A stretch of 61,896 bases of DNA, from NCBI GenBank assembly GCA_003490025.1, contig DNJC01000023.1:18897-80792 (forward strand). The letters run 5' to 3'. The notes beneath the pieces are model-generated. The model was not told the DNA's origin. It did no database searches and was given only the letters and a program-made list of their open reading frames with translations. The position numbers and the translations under genes are program-made. Of the stretch, positions 36,601 through 46,023 are shown in pieces; within the stretch, counting starts at the first letter, position 1; each line of letters opens with the position of its first letter. This DNA is from Geobacter sp. (GTDB lineage: Bacteria; Desulfobacterota; Desulfuromonadia; Geobacterales; Geobacteraceae).

Positions 36601-38664
36601 TCAGGGCGACAACCTCGAGAAGTCGGCGAGGCGCCCGAAGAGCCTCGCTATCGAGGTGAGGAGGGCGAGGCGGTTGGTGCGCACCCGCTCGTCCTCGGCC
36701 ATGACCATGACCTTGTCGAAGAAGAGGTCCACGGCCGGCTTCAGCGTGGCGATCTCGGTGAGGGCGGCGAGGTAGTCGGCGCCGGAAAGCGCACCCTCGA
36801 CCTTGCCGGCCGACTGCTGCAGCGACTGGTAGAGCCCCCCCTCGGCCGGGTCCTGGAACAGCTCGGCCGAGACCGGGGTGTCGACCCCCTCCTTGACGAT
36901 GTTGCAGACCCGCTTGAAGGCGACGGCGAGGGGGCCGAAGTCGTCGCGGTTCCTGAATTCGGCGAGCGCCGCTATCTTGGCAGCCGCCTCGACCAGGTCG
37001 TCGAAGGAGACCGATGCCACCGCGTCCACGACGTCGGAGGGGTAGCGGTCGGCCATCAGGTTCACGAAACGGCCGCGGAAGAACTCCAGCACGTCTTTCT
37101 GCACCTCGTCAAGCGGGCGGGTCGCCTTGGCCGAGAGGAGATTCAGGGAGGCCTCGATGAAGCCGGAGATCGGCTCGCGGTACCCCTTGTCCAGGATGAT
37201 GTTGATGATCCCGAGGGCGCAGCGGCGCAGCGCGTACGGGTCGGCGGAGCCGGTCGGGATGAGACCCACGCTGAAGCAGCCGCAGATGGTGTCCATCTTG
37301 TCGGCCAGCGAGACGAAGGCGCCGATGTCGGATGAGGGGAGTTCGCCCCCCGCCTGGGTCGGGAGGTAGTGCTCGGCGATGGCGTTGGCCACCTGGGCGT
37401 CCTCGCCGTCGTGGAGCGCGTACTCGCGTCCCATGATCCCCTGCACCTCGGGGAACTCGCCCACCATGCCGGTGACGAGGTCCGCCTTGCACAGGGTGGC
37501 GGCGCGGGCCGTCTGCTCGGTCACGGCGGCGTTGTGCCGCTTGGCGAGCCCACGGCCCAGCTCGCGGAAGCGCTCCATCTTCTCGTAGGAGGTGCCGAGC
37601 CTGGCCTGGTACACGACGCTCTTCAGCGCCTCGACCCGGTTCTCCAGCCTCACCTTGTGGTCCTCGTCGAAGAAGAAGCGTGCGTCGGAAAGCCGCGCGC
37701 GGAGCACCCGCTCGTTACCCTTCACGACCACCTGCGGGTCCTCGGTGAGGGTGTTGTTGATGGTGATGAAGCCCGGCAGCAGCTTTCCCTCATCGTCCAC
37801 CAGGGAGAAGTAGCGCTGGTGCTCGCGCATCGAGGTGATCAGCACCTCGCGCGGCACGACCAGGAAGTCCGGCGAGAAGGTGCCGTGCACCGCGGAGGGG
37901 TACTCCACGAGGAAGCTCACCTGCTCGAGGAGCGACTCGTCGGGAAGCACGTTCCCCTTGGCCTGCTTGGCCACCCGCTCGATCTCGCCCCTGATGATCT
38001 CCTTCCTCTTCTCGGGGTCGGGGATCACGAAGTGGCGCTCGCACTCCTCGAGGTAGTGGGCGAGGTCCCTGACCGGGAAGGTGGTGTTGGCCATGAAGCG
38101 GTGGCCGCGCGAGACGGAGCCGCTGTCGATGTTGCCGAAGGAGAAGGGGACCACGACGCCGTCGAAGAGCGCCACGATCCAGTGGATGGGGCGGGCGAAG
38201 CGGACCTCGAAGTCGGCCCAGCGCATCGACTTCTTGAACGGGATGGCGCCGATCAGGCGCGGCAGGATCTCGGGGAGGAGTTCAGCCGTGTCGCGCCCCA
38301 CCTCGCTCTTCACCGCGGCCAGGTACTCGCCCTTCTCGGTCATGACCAGTTTGAGCTTGGCCACGTCGATCCCCTGGCCGCGGGCGAACCCCTGGGCCGC
38401 CTTGGTGGGGTTGCCGTCGGCGTCGTAGGCGACGCTCTTGGCGGGGCCCATCGCGGTCAGCTCGGCGTCCGGCTGCCGCCCGGCCACCCCCTTCACCGCC
38501 AGCACCAGGCGGCGCGGCGTGCCCAGTGTCACGATCTCGCCGTACTCGATGCGGGCGCTCTCCAGCTCGCGCTTCATGAGCGCTTCCATGTCGGCCATCG
38601 CCTTGGGGACGAATCCGGCCGGGATCTCCTCGCAACCTATCTCCAGGAAAAGGTCCTTCGCCAT
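36601..38664 (-). CDS. glyS: Glycyl-tRNA synthetase beta subunit
   Basis: This is the beta chain of the bacterial alpha2-beta2 glycyl-tRNA synthetase, needed for tRNA recognition. The 687-residue product is of normal length. It has the family start MAKDLFLEIGCEEIPAGF and segments such as DEDHKVRLENRVEALKSVVYQ, and an HD-like and anticodon-binding region near the C-terminus. The ATG at 38664 follows AAAGGAGGACGC and shares a base with the glyQ stop (TAATG); upstream in-frame codons are not needed. It is transcribed with glyQ. Confidence 0.96.
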   Translation of the reverse strand: MAKDLFLEIGCEEIPAGFVPKAMADMEALMKRELESARIEYGEIVTLGTPRRLVLAVKGVAGRQPDAELTAMGPAKSVAYDADGNPTKAAQGFARGQGIDVAKLKLVMTEKGEYLAAVKSEVGRDTAELLPEILPRLIGAIPFKKSMRWADFEVRFARPIHWIVALFDGVVVPFSFGNIDSGSVSRGHRFMANTTFPVRDLAHYLEECERHFVIPDPEKRKEIIRGEIERVAKQAKGNVLPDESLLEQVSFLVEYPSAVHGTFSPDFLVVPREVLITSMREHQRYFSLVDDEGKLLPGFITINNTLTEDPQVVVKGNERVLRARLSDARFFFDEDHKVRLENRVEALKSVVYQARLGTSYEKMERFRELGRGLAKRHNAAVTEQTARAATLCKADLVTGMVGEFPEVQGIMGREYALHDGEDAQVANAIAEHYLPTQAGGELPSSDIGAFVSLADKMDTICGCFSVGLIPTGSADPYALRRCALGIINIILDKGYREPISGFIEASLNLLSAKATRPLDEVQKDVLEFFRGRFVNLMADRYPSDVVDAVASVSFDDLVEAAAKIAALAEFRNRDDFGPLAVAFKRVCNIVKEGVDTPVSAELFQDPAEGGLYQSLQQSAGKVEGALSGADYLAALTEIATLKPAVDLFFDKVMVMAEDERVRTNRLALLTSIARLFGRLADFSRLSP

Positions 38665-39542
38665 TAGCGTCCTCCTTTCAGAAGCGGGAATCCGAGCCGC
38701 TCGCGCATCTGCAGGTAACCCTCGGCGCAAAGGCGTGCCACGTTCCTCACCTTGCCGATGTAGGAGGCGCGCTCGGTGACCGAGATGGCGCCGCGGGCGT
38801 CAAGGAGGTTGAAGGTGTGGGAGCACTTCATGACGTAGTCGTAGGCGGGGAGGACCAGCCCCTTCTCAACGAGCCTCACGCACTCCTTCTCGTACATCTT
38901 GAAGAGGGCGAGGAGCATGTCGACGTCGGCCTCCTCGAAGTTGTAGGTGGAGAACTCCACCTCGCTCTCGTGGTGGATGTCGCCGTACCTGACCCCCTTG
39001 ACCCACTCGAGGTCGTAGACGTTGTCCACCCCCTGCAGGTACATGGCGATCCTCTCGCAGCCGTAGGTGATCTCCGACGAAACCGGCTTCAGGTCGATCC
39101 CCCCCGCCTGCTGGAAATAGGTGAACTGGGTGATCTCCATCCCGTCCAGCCAGACCTCCCAGCCGAGCCCCCAGGCGCCGAGCGTCGGGGATTCCCAGTC
39201 GTCCTCGACGAAGCGGATGTCGTGCTTGTTCGGGTCGATGCCGAAGGCGCGCAGGCTGTCGAGGTAGAGGTCGAGGATGCTCATGGGGGACGGCTTCATG
39301 ATCACCTGGAACTGGTAGTAGTGCTGCAACCGGTTCGGGTTCTCGCCGTAGCGTCCGTCGGTGGGGCGCCGGGAGGGCTCCACGTATGCCACCTTCCACG
39401 GCTCGGGACCGAGCACGCGCAGGAATGTGGCCGGGTTGAAGGTCCCCGCACCTTTTTCCGTATCATAGGGTTGCTGGATTACGCACCCCTGCCCCGCCCA
39501 GTATCCCTGGAGGGAGAGGATCAGATCCTGAAAAGTCAACAC
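38664..39542 (-). CDS. glyQ: Glycyl-tRNA synthetase alpha subunit
   Basis: The catalytic alpha chain forms glycyl-adenylate. The 292-residue product opens LTFQDLILSLQGYW and has GCVIQQPYDTEKGAGTFNPAT, the WKVAYVEPSRRPTDGRYGENP motif, and NLLDARGAISVTERASYI. The start is taken as GTG at 39542, just after GGAGGCGGC; a TTG at 39557 lies upstream of the Shine-Dalgarno sequence and is less likely. The stop overlaps the glyS start, so the subunits are translated in balance. Confidence 0.96.
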   Translation of the reverse strand: MLTFQDLILSLQGYWAGQGCVIQQPYDTEKGAGTFNPATFLRVLGPEPWKVAYVEPSRRPTDGRYGENPNRLQHYYQFQVIMKPSPMSILDLYLDSLRAFGIDPNKHDIRFVEDDWESPTLGAWGLGWEVWLDGMEITQFTYFQQAGGIDLKPVSSEITYGCERIAMYLQGVDNVYDLEWVKGVRYGDIHHESEVEFSTYNFEEADVDMLLALFKMYEKECVRLVEKGLVLPAYDYVMKCSHTFNLLDARGAISVTERASYIGKVRNVARLCAEGYLQMRERLGFPLLKGGR

Positions 39543-39625
39543 GCCGCCTCCGATCAATTCATTATTTCAGTGGTGCAGCACCGGGCAAAAAAAGTTTACT
39601 GTATCCAAACAGTTAGGCTCGCCAG

Positions 39626-39653
39626 ATTACAATACCTGCCGGCTGTCTGTCAA
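39626..39653 (-). promoter_or_regulatory. Sigma-70 promoter of glyQ-glyS
   Basis: On the minus strand TTGACA (39648-39653) is followed after 16 bases by TGTAAT (39626-39631), which matches the -10 consensus at five of six positions. It is about 85 bases before the glyQ start. No T-box motif was recognised in the leader. Confidence 0.6.
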
Positions 39654-39800
39654 GGATTATCGCCCGCCGGAACCGCAAAAACAGGGGGCGCGGCAGCGGG
39701 AAAGGGCCGCCGCGAGGGGTAAGCGGGGCGAAAAGGCGGGAGAATTCTCCTGTTTACCGGTGTGCGGCTTCACGGTACACTGGGCATGGGGGATTTTCAC

Positions 39801-41207
39801 ATGAGCGACGGCGCGGAAATCATCATCCTCGGATCGGGCTCCACCGCCTTCGCTGCGGCGCTGAGGGCCCACGAGCGCGGCGCCCGCCCGGTCATGATCG
39901 AGAAGAGCGTCCTCGGCGGGACCTGCATCAACTGGGGATGCATCCCGAGCAAGACCCTGATCCACGCGGCGCTCTTCCGGCACGAGGCGGCGCTCGGCGG
40001 GAGGCTGGGGTTAGGCACCCGCGCCGCAGCGGTCGACTTCCCCCTCCTGGACGCGCACAAGTTCGACGTGGTGCAGCGGCTCAGGCAGACGAAGTACCTG
40101 GACGTCCTGAAGAACGTCCCGGGACTCACCCTCATCAAGGGAAACGCCGTCTTCACCGCCCCCGACGAGATAAGGGTCGGGGACCGGGTGATCAGGAGCG
40201 ACAGGTTCCTGATCGCCACCGGCGGCGTGCCGCGGGTCCCCCCCATCCCCGGGCTGGAACAGACCCCCTACCTCACCAGCAAGAGCGCCCTCCTGTTGAA
40301 GACCCTCCCCGCCTCCCTCACCATCGTCGGCGGAGGGGTCATCGCCCTGGAACTCGGGGAGATGTTCCTGCGCCTGGGCGTCCCCGTCACCGTTCTCGAG
40401 CACAGCGAGAGGGTGCTCCCCTCGGTCGAGGCCGAGCCGGCCCGGGCGCTGCAGGAGGCGCTCGTCGCCGAGGGGATGAAGATCGTCCTGCAGGCGAGCG
40501 TATGCTCCGTCTCGAGGCACGAGGGGGGAGTCAGGGTGGAGACGCAGGTGGCGGGAGAGCCGAGAGAGTTCTTCTCCCAGCAGCTCCTCCTGGCCGTCGG
40601 GACCGCCCCGGCCACCAAGGCGATCGGGCTGGAGCTGGCGGGCGTGGCACTCGACCAGCGCGGGTTCGTCGTGGTGGACCAGGAGATGCGGACCTCCGTC
40701 CCCGGCATCTGGGCCGCCGGCGACGTGACCGGCGGCATGCAGATCGCCACCGTCGGCGCGCGCGAGGGGATAGCCGCCGTGGACAACATGCTGGAGACCG
40801 GCTGCCGCTGCGCGCTCGACTACAACACGCTCCCGATGGCGATCTTCACCGATCCCGAGGTCGCCATGGTCGGCTACACCGAGGAGGGGGCGAGACGCGC
40901 CGGATTCCAGGTGATGAGCCACACCATCCAGGCCTCCGCCATACCCAAGGCCCACGTCACCGGCGCGCTGGCGGGCGCCGTCAAGATCGTCGCCGAGAAG
41001 CCCACAGGGAGGATCCTCGGCATCCACCTCTGCCTGCACCGGGGGGCGGACATCATCAACGAGGCGGCGCTCGCCATACGCTGCCGCATGACCGTGGCCG
41101 AACTCGCCGACACCCTGCACGTCTACCCCTCCATGGGAGAGGGGCTGAGGCTCTGCGCACAGGCCTTCCGCCGCGACATCGAGCAGCTCTCCTGCTGCGC
41201 CGAGTAG
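39801..41207 (+). CDS. merA: MerA-like mercuric reductase without HMA domain
   Basis: This 468-residue FAD-dependent disulfide reductase has an N-terminal GSGSTAFAA dinucleotide fold and the redox-active GTCINWGCIPSK (C42/C47). The NAD(P)H-binding IVGGGVIALELGE follows, then the AAGDVTGG motif. The C-terminus ends SCCAE: vicinal cysteines three and four residues from the end are the hallmark of mercuric reductase, which hands Hg(II) to the inner active site. The N-terminal HMA metal-binding domain is absent, as in several basal MerAs. I chose the ATG at 39801, after GGGGGA; in-frame ATGs at 39786 and upstream are alternatives. No merR or transport genes adjoin, so detoxification is inferred from sequence alone. 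Confidence 0.82.
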   Translation: MSDGAEIIILGSGSTAFAAALRAHERGARPVMIEKSVLGGTCINWGCIPSKTLIHAALFRHEAALGGRLGLGTRAAAVDFPLLDAHKFDVVQRLRQTKYLDVLKNVPGLTLIKGNAVFTAPDEIRVGDRVIRSDRFLIATGGVPRVPPIPGLEQTPYLTSKSALLLKTLPASLTIVGGGVIALELGEMFLRLGVPVTVLEHSERVLPSVEAEPARALQEALVAEGMKIVLQASVCSVSRHEGGVRVETQVAGEPREFFSQQLLLAVGTAPATKAIGLELAGVALDQRGFVVVDQEMRTSVPGIWAAGDVTGGMQIATVGAREGIAAVDNMLETGCRCALDYNTLPMAIFTDPEVAMVGYTEEGARRAGFQVMSHTIQASAIPKAHVTGALAGAVKIVAEKPTGRILGIHLCLHRGADIINEAALAIRCRMTVAELADTLHVYPSMGEGLRLCAQAFRRDIEQLSCCAE

Positions 41208-41350
41208 CCCCCCCTTCGCCCGCCCGAAAGCCGCCTCCAAACATTACATTTGACAAAGCCCCTCATGAGAGCTTACCATGCCTATCGATCATTAACCGCC
41301 CCTCAGCGACAGCTGGCCGGGGAGATGACTCAAAGGGCGAGGCGACCATC

Positions 41351-42385
41351 ATGGCGGCAGAGATTCTTTTCGTTGACGACGACAAGCTGATACTGAGGTG
41401 CTCCACCGATCTGTTCCGTTCCAGGGGGATAGAACTCCTCACGGCGAGCAACGCGGCGGAGGCGCTGGAGCTTTTCAAGAGTCACGAGATAGCCGTGGTC
41501 GTCTCCGACAACCAGATGCCGGGGATGACCGGGCTCGAGTTTCTATCGAAGCTGCGCCACGTGTCGCCCGACACGGTCAAGGTGCTGATTTCGGCCTACG
41601 TCGACCTCCCCACCGCCCTCGCCGCGATCAACGGCTCCGAGGTGTACCGCTACCTTCTGAAGCCCTGGAAGAACGAGGAGATACTGGAAGTGGTGCAGGA
41701 GGGGCTGAAGCGGTACCGGACCATACACAACATCCGGCGCGAGGACGAGGCGGTGCTCCGTTCGCTGGCGCAGACCATAGAACTCAAGGACCCGAACACG
41801 AAGGGGCACTGCGACAGGGTCGCCGTGTACGCCCTTCTCATCGCCGACGCGATGGGGGTCGCCAAGGAGACCCAGCGGCAGATCAAGTACGGCAGCTGGC
41901 TGCACGATTGCGGCAAGATCGGGGTGTCGGAGTTCATCCTGAACGGAACCGGGCGCCTGAGCGACGACGAGTTCGAGACCATGAAGATGCACACCAGCTG
42001 GGGGGCGGATGTTGCGGAGAAGGCGGACCTCTCCGAGGTGGCCAAAAACATCATCCAGTACCACCACGAGAAGTACGACGGCACCGGGTATCCCGAGGGG
42101 ATGAAGGGTGAGGAGATACCGATGGAGGCGCGCATCGTCTCCGTCGCCGACATCTACGACGCCCTCACCATGGACCGCCCCTACCGGACCGGATACACGA
42201 GCTGCCAGGCGAAGGAGATGATCCGCGAGATGAGCGGAGAGGCGCTCGACCCTGAGATCGTCGAGGTGTTTCTCACCGTGGTCCCGGACGGCCGGGTCCC
42301 GAGCAGCGACGAGCTGCAGGGTTGCGGCGCGCTTCTCTCCGCGGGGAAGAAGGCCGCCCTTTGCCTGCGGACGGTCCGCCGCTAA
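41351..42385 (+). CDS. HD-GYP response regulator (cyclic-di-GMP phosphodiesterase type)
   Basis: The product has 344 residues. The receiver domain (1-120) has D9/D10/D11, phosphoacceptor D53 in VVSDNQMPGMT, and LKPW. The HD-GYP domain (about 145-320) has GHCDRVAVY, the metal-binding HDCGKIGV and the signature HHEKYDGTGYPEG. HD-GYP proteins hydrolyse cyclic di-GMP or related dinucleotides. The ATG follows GGGCGAGGCGACC. No kinase adjoins. The gene ends 22 bases from the convergent NlpC-type gene, inside a short repeat. Confidence 0.92.
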   Translation: MAAEILFVDDDKLILRCSTDLFRSRGIELLTASNAAEALELFKSHEIAVVVSDNQMPGMTGLEFLSKLRHVSPDTVKVLISAYVDLPTALAAINGSEVYRYLLKPWKNEEILEVVQEGLKRYRTIHNIRREDEAVLRSLAQTIELKDPNTKGHCDRVAVYALLIADAMGVAKETQRQIKYGSWLHDCGKIGVSEFILNGTGRLSDDEFETMKMHTSWGADVAEKADLSEVAKNIIQYHHEKYDGTGYPEGMKGEEIPMEARIVSVADIYDALTMDRPYRTGYTSCQAKEMIREMSGEALDPEIVEVFLTVVPDGRVPSSDELQGCGALLSAGKKAALCLRTVRR

Positions 42386-42414
42386 GTCCGCCGCTGACGG
42401 TCCGCCGCTAACGG
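42371..42414. repeat. Short tandem repeat GTCCGCCGCT(A/G)A, three copies
   Basis: Copies lie at about 42374-42385, 42386-42397 and 42400-42412. The block covers the HD-GYP stop codon, the intergenic bases and the last codons of the convergent NlpC-type gene, so it may have arisen by slippage. Confidence 0.6.
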
Positions 42415-43313
42415 CTCTGCGCGCCGGCCGGGCCGGCTGAAAACCAGCGCCTCACCACGAACGCCTTCTTGCCCGCCTTCCCTTCCGGGAACCGGTCCGC
42501 AGGCCGCCTCGTCTGCACCAGGTGCCGCAGCGCCTCCCGCACCGGTGTCATCGTCACCCCGCTTTTCCCGCCGCCACATCCCATCGTGCTTTGTATTATC
42601 GAGTCGGAGTCCAGAACGATCATCACGTGCCCGTCCCAGACCAGGAGGTCGAGGGGCTTCAGCTTCTGCGCGATCGCGTCGACGGAAAGCCCGGCCACCT
42701 GCACCGGCTCGCCATAGGTGATGAGCGCTGAGGTGTTCCTCGTCGTGAAGCCGTCGGTCGCCTCGTAGAGAAGTCCGGAGCAGTCGACGCCGGCAAGCGG
42801 GTCCCCCTGCGGGTAGTAGCGCCTGAGAAGCGGCACCCCGTCCTTGACGTTCCCCCCCCAGACGTACGGTTTCCCCAGCGCGGACAGGAGCCTTTTCTGT
42901 ATCTCCGCCAGTTGCGGGAGGTGCCGCTTCCTTTGCAAGAGCACGCCTCCTTTCCACTCCCTCACGAAACGTGCATCGATGAAAAACCCTGTTTGGGATG
43001 AATAAGGATAATCCTCGGTGGCGACCCGGTACACGGTAACGCCGTCTTTTTCCAACTTCTCGTAAACGGCGAAGAGCGTCCCGGGGAGTGCGACGAACTC
43101 GATCGGGCGCACCCCCTTGCAGGGATCGAGCTTGACGGCGCCGCTGAACATCTGCCTGAAAGCGGGGGTGTTCAGCACCGGCGTCGCGGAGATGGCGACC
43201 ACAAAGCCTGGCCGCGCCCCGCGCTTGTCCGCGGCGTTGAGGTTGCGCACCAGGAGTATGAGAACCATGAGGGGGAGCAGGAGAACGATGAGGGAGAGTG
43301 AAAACGTCTTCAT
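42408..43313 (-). CDS. NlpC/P60-type cell-wall peptidase with N-terminal SH3-like region
   Basis: This 301-residue envelope protein has an N-terminal hydrophobic segment (3-28, signal or anchor), a likely SH3-like region, and an NlpC/P60 domain (about 130-260). The catalytic Cys is in GVDCSGLLYEAT and the His in WDGHVMIVLD; PYVWGG marks the fold. It probably cleaves peptide stems of peptidoglycan. On the minus strand it follows the deacetylase gene by 20 bases, forming a likely envelope-modification pair. Confidence 0.85.
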   Translation of the reverse strand: MKTFSLSLIVLLLPLMVLILLVRNLNAADKRGARPGFVVAISATPVLNTPAFRQMFSGAVKLDPCKGVRPIEFVALPGTLFAVYEKLEKDGVTVYRVATEDYPYSSQTGFFIDARFVREWKGGVLLQRKRHLPQLAEIQKRLLSALGKPYVWGGNVKDGVPLLRRYYPQGDPLAGVDCSGLLYEATDGFTTRNTSALITYGEPVQVAGLSVDAIAQKLKPLDLLVWDGHVMIVLDSDSIIQSTMGCGGGKSGVTMTPVREALRHLVQTRRPADRFPEGKAGKKAFVVRRWFSAGPAGAQSR

Positions 43314-43333
43314 GACGTACCTCGCAAACAGCG

Positions 43334-44269
43334 TCAGTCGCCGAAGGCGGCGGAAAGGGGGAGGAGGCGGAGGTCCTTTCGCTTCAGTATCGGCATCAGG
43401 AGCCTGATCCCCTTAGGCTCGTTGCCGTTGCCGTGCACCAGGATGAAGCTCCCGCGGCGCGGGTCCTCCCCCTTGGCGAGCCAGGCGTCGCTCCCGATCG
43501 GGATCAGCGAGAGTTCCTTCAGGAGCGTCATCGTCGCCTGGTCCGAAACGAGCCCGGGGAAGCGGAAGAAGGGGGAAGGGACCAGCCCCGCCGCGAGAAG
43601 CTGCTGCTCGAGTTCGAGCACCTCGGCGCGCTGGTCCGTCCCCGGCGCGAGGAGGAAGTTCTGCGCCAGCGGGACCTTGGGGTCGTAGTGGTGGTGCCAG
43701 GAATGGTTCACCCAGGTGACGGCAAGCCTGCCTGAGGCTATCTCCCCCTTCAGATAGGAGAGTTCTTCCGGGTGGCTCGCCAGCCACAGGCCCGAGATCG
43801 CCACGGCGACCGGGACCGGCCCCCCTTTCCCGAGCGCCGCCGCCTCGAACATCTCCCGCTCGAAGGGACGCTTGGACGGGCAGAGGTCCACGGTGAGGAA
43901 AACCCCGTCCGTCTCCGTCTCCGATCTGGTCGCGCCGCCGTTTTGCAGCCGGAAGGGGGCGCAGGCGTACCTTTGCAGCGCCTTTTCCAGACGGGTGGAG
44001 CGAAGCTGCGGGTCGGAGGGTTTCAGCAGGGGGCGGAGCGAGCCGGCCGGGAGGTCGTAGCTGGAAAGGGTCGCGGGGTCGACCGCCAAAAGCCTCGGCT
44101 CGCCGTCGCGGTTGAAACCCCTGATGGCGACAAGCGCCCTCCCCTCCTGGTCGCTCACCGGCTGGCGCACGACGCGGTAGTCGGTGATGCGGTACGTCTT
44201 AGCGACGGCGGGGGAGGCGATGAGAAGTACGGCCAGCAGGATCTTCATGATGGGGAAAAGTCTATGCAT
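43334..44269 (-). CDS. Secreted polysaccharide deacetylase-like protein
   Basis: This 311-residue protein has a signal peptide (cleavage near SPAVAKT) and a NodB-type deacetylase fold in the second half. The motif-1-like FLTVDLCPS, the metal-binding NHSWHHHYD and FFRFPG are present, followed by a late HGNGNE. The motif-1 metal Asp sits in TVDL. Substrate could be peptidoglycan or an exopolysaccharide. An ATG at 44248 is an alternative start; neither start has a strong ribosome binding site. It lies between DUF116 and the NlpC/P60 gene on the same strand. Confidence 0.78.
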   Translation of the reverse strand: MHRLFPIMKILLAVLLIASPAVAKTYRITDYRVVRQPVSDQEGRALVAIRGFNRDGEPRLLAVDPATLSSYDLPAGSLRPLLKPSDPQLRSTRLEKALQRYACAPFRLQNGGATRSETETDGVFLTVDLCPSKRPFEREMFEAAALGKGGPVPVAVAISGLWLASHPEELSYLKGEIASGRLAVTWVNHSWHHHYDPKVPLAQNFLLAPGTDQRAEVLELEQQLLAAGLVPSPFFRFPGLVSDQATMTLLKELSLIPIGSDAWLAKGEDPRRGSFILVHGNGNEPKGIRLLMPILKRKDLRLLPLSAAFGD

Positions 44270-44303
44270 ATCGAGTGGGGATGTCCCGTTTTCCGTCGGT
44301 TAG

Positions 44304-45074
44304 CTAGATGAGCACGGCACGGAGCGCCGCGTCGATCTTGTCCACGTCCACGCGGGTGTCGATGCAGGGCCCGAAAGGACGGTCGTTCAGGACCCCGATC
44401 ACCGGGAGGGGGTAGCAGTCCTTGATGCCGGAGGTGAGGTCGCGCTCGCAGGCCACGGCCAACACCAGCGTGGGGCGCTTCTCGATGATCACCTTGCGGG
44501 CCAGGGTGCCGCCGGTCGCGACCGAGATGTCGACCTGGTACTTCTGCGCCAGCCCGGCGAGCCCCATGATGTCGCAGCGACCGCAGCGCTGGCACTTGCC
44601 GATATCGCCGGTCACCTTGATCTCGCACTCCGAGAGCTGCAGGCAGTGGGGGAGCAGGATCAGGATCCGATCCGGCTTCACCTTGAGGCGCTGCGAGGTG
44701 ACCAGCGAGTTGTTCATGGCGACGAACGACTGGCGTATGGTGTCCTTGGAGATGCCGCAGAGCTTGCCGATCTGCTCGATGAGCGGGAGGAGGAACTTGA
44801 TCACCACGCCGCGCATGAACCTGGTGCAGAGGATGTCCTTGCCGAGCGCCGTGGTCATGACCAGCAGGAGCGTACCGAGAACGGCGATGCCGGAGAGGAC
44901 GGCGAAGACCATGCCGACGATGCGCGGCAGGTCCGGGTGGATGTTGGCGAGCCCCATGGTCGGGATCCACCAGCCGAGGTAGATGAGCCCCACCACCATC
45001 AGGCAGGTCACCCCCATCAGGGCAACGAAGAGCCGCTTCTGGGGCGGCTTCTGGTATGCCCCCTTATATCCCAA
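44304..45074 (-). CDS. DUF116 membrane protein
   Basis: This 256-residue protein has two N-terminal transmembrane helices (about 15-36 and 51-75), then a soluble domain with a cysteine cluster: LPHCLQ, SECEIKVTGDIGKCQRCGRC. This is the DUF116 pattern; the cysteines suggest an Fe-S or metal site, and function is unknown. The start is a TTG overlapping the end of fmt by 11 bases, with AAGGA upstream and no alternative start until the middle of the first helix. The order def-fmt-DUF116 is common in Geobacter relatives. Confidence 0.85.
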   Translation of the reverse strand: MGYKGAYQKPPQKRLFVALMGVTCLMVVGLIYLGWWIPTMGLANIHPDLPRIVGMVFAVLSGIAVLGTLLLVMTTALGKDILCTRFMRGVVIKFLLPLIEQIGKLCGISKDTIRQSFVAMNNSLVTSQRLKVKPDRILILLPHCLQLSECEIKVTGDIGKCQRCGRCDIMGLAGLAQKYQVDISVATGGTLARKVIIEKRPTLVLAVACERDLTSGIKDCYPLPVIGVLNDRPFGPCIDTRVDVDKIDAALRAVLI

Positions 45075-46023
45075 CCGAGGCGTCCTTCTTCCCGAGGATG
45101 GCGCCCGCCTGGAGCTTGTAGCCGGCCAGGAAGTCGGCCGCAGCGAGGCGCTTCTTCCCTTCCAGTTGCAGTTCCTTGATGAAAAGGCTCCCCTCTCCGC
45201 AGGCGACCTCGATGCCGTCGCGGCCGGCGGCGACGATCTCGCCGGGGGTACCGCTCCCGGAGCCGGTCTGCACCCGGCACACCTTCAGGAGCTTCTCGTC
45301 GAGATAGCTGTAGGCGCCGGGCCAGGGGGTCATGCCGCGGACCTGGTTCTTGATGCTCTGCGCGTCCCTCCCCCAGTCGATCAGCCCGTCCTCCTTCTTC
45401 ATCATCGGGGCGTAGCAGGTGAGCGCGTCGTCCTGCTTCTCCGGCTCCAGCTCCCCTTGCGCCAGGCGGTCCAGCGTCTCGGCCAGGAGTTCGGCTCCCA
45501 GGGCCGACATCCGGTCGTGCAGGTTCTGCGTGTCCTCGTCCGGGCCTATCGGGGTCGCCTTCTTGAGGAGCATGTCGCCGGTGTCGAGCCCCACGTCCAT
45601 CATCATGGTGGTGACGCCGGTCTCGGCCTCGCCGTTGATGATGCACCAGTTGAGCGGCGCCGCGCCGCGGTAGCGCGGCAGGAGCGAGGCGTGCACGTTG
45701 ATGCAGCCGTGCTTCGGGATCTCCAGGAGCGCCTTGGGAAGGATCTGCCCGAAGGCGACCACCACGATCAGGTCGGGACGAAGCGCCCGGATCTCCTCGA
45801 TCGACTCGGGGTGGCGCACCTTCACCGGCTGGAGCACCGGGATGCCGTGCTCCCGGGCCAGGACCTTCACCGGCGGCGGGAGGGTCTGCTGTCCCCGCCC
45901 CTTGGGACGGTCCGGCTGCGTCACCACGGCGACGACGTTTTCTCCTCTTTGAATCAGAACGCGCAGCGTCGGGCAGGCGAATTCAGGTGTCCCCATGAAG
46001 ATGATGCGCATTCCGGTGCTCAT
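45064..46023 (-). CDS. fmt: Methionyl-tRNA formyltransferase
   Basis: Fmt formylates Met-tRNAfMet with 10-formyl-tetrahydrofolate before initiation. The 319-residue product is of standard length. It has MRIIFMGTPEFACPTL, the folate-binding HASLLPRYRGAAPLNW and the linker WPGAYSYL before the C-terminal tRNA-binding domain. I place the start at the ATG overlapping the def stop (ATGA) at 46023; the long frame upstream is a shadow of def. It is transcribed with def and DUF116. Confidence 0.97.
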   Translation of the reverse strand: MSTGMRIIFMGTPEFACPTLRVLIQRGENVVAVVTQPDRPKGRGQQTLPPPVKVLAREHGIPVLQPVKVRHPESIEEIRALRPDLIVVVAFGQILPKALLEIPKHGCINVHASLLPRYRGAAPLNWCIINGEAETGVTTMMMDVGLDTGDMLLKKATPIGPDEDTQNLHDRMSALGAELLAETLDRLAQGELEPEKQDDALTCYAPMMKKEDGLIDWGRDAQSIKNQVRGMTPWPGAYSYLDEKLLKVCRVQTGSGSGTPGEIVAAGRDGIEVACGEGSLFIKELQLEGKKRLAAADFLAGYKLQAGAILGKKDASVGI

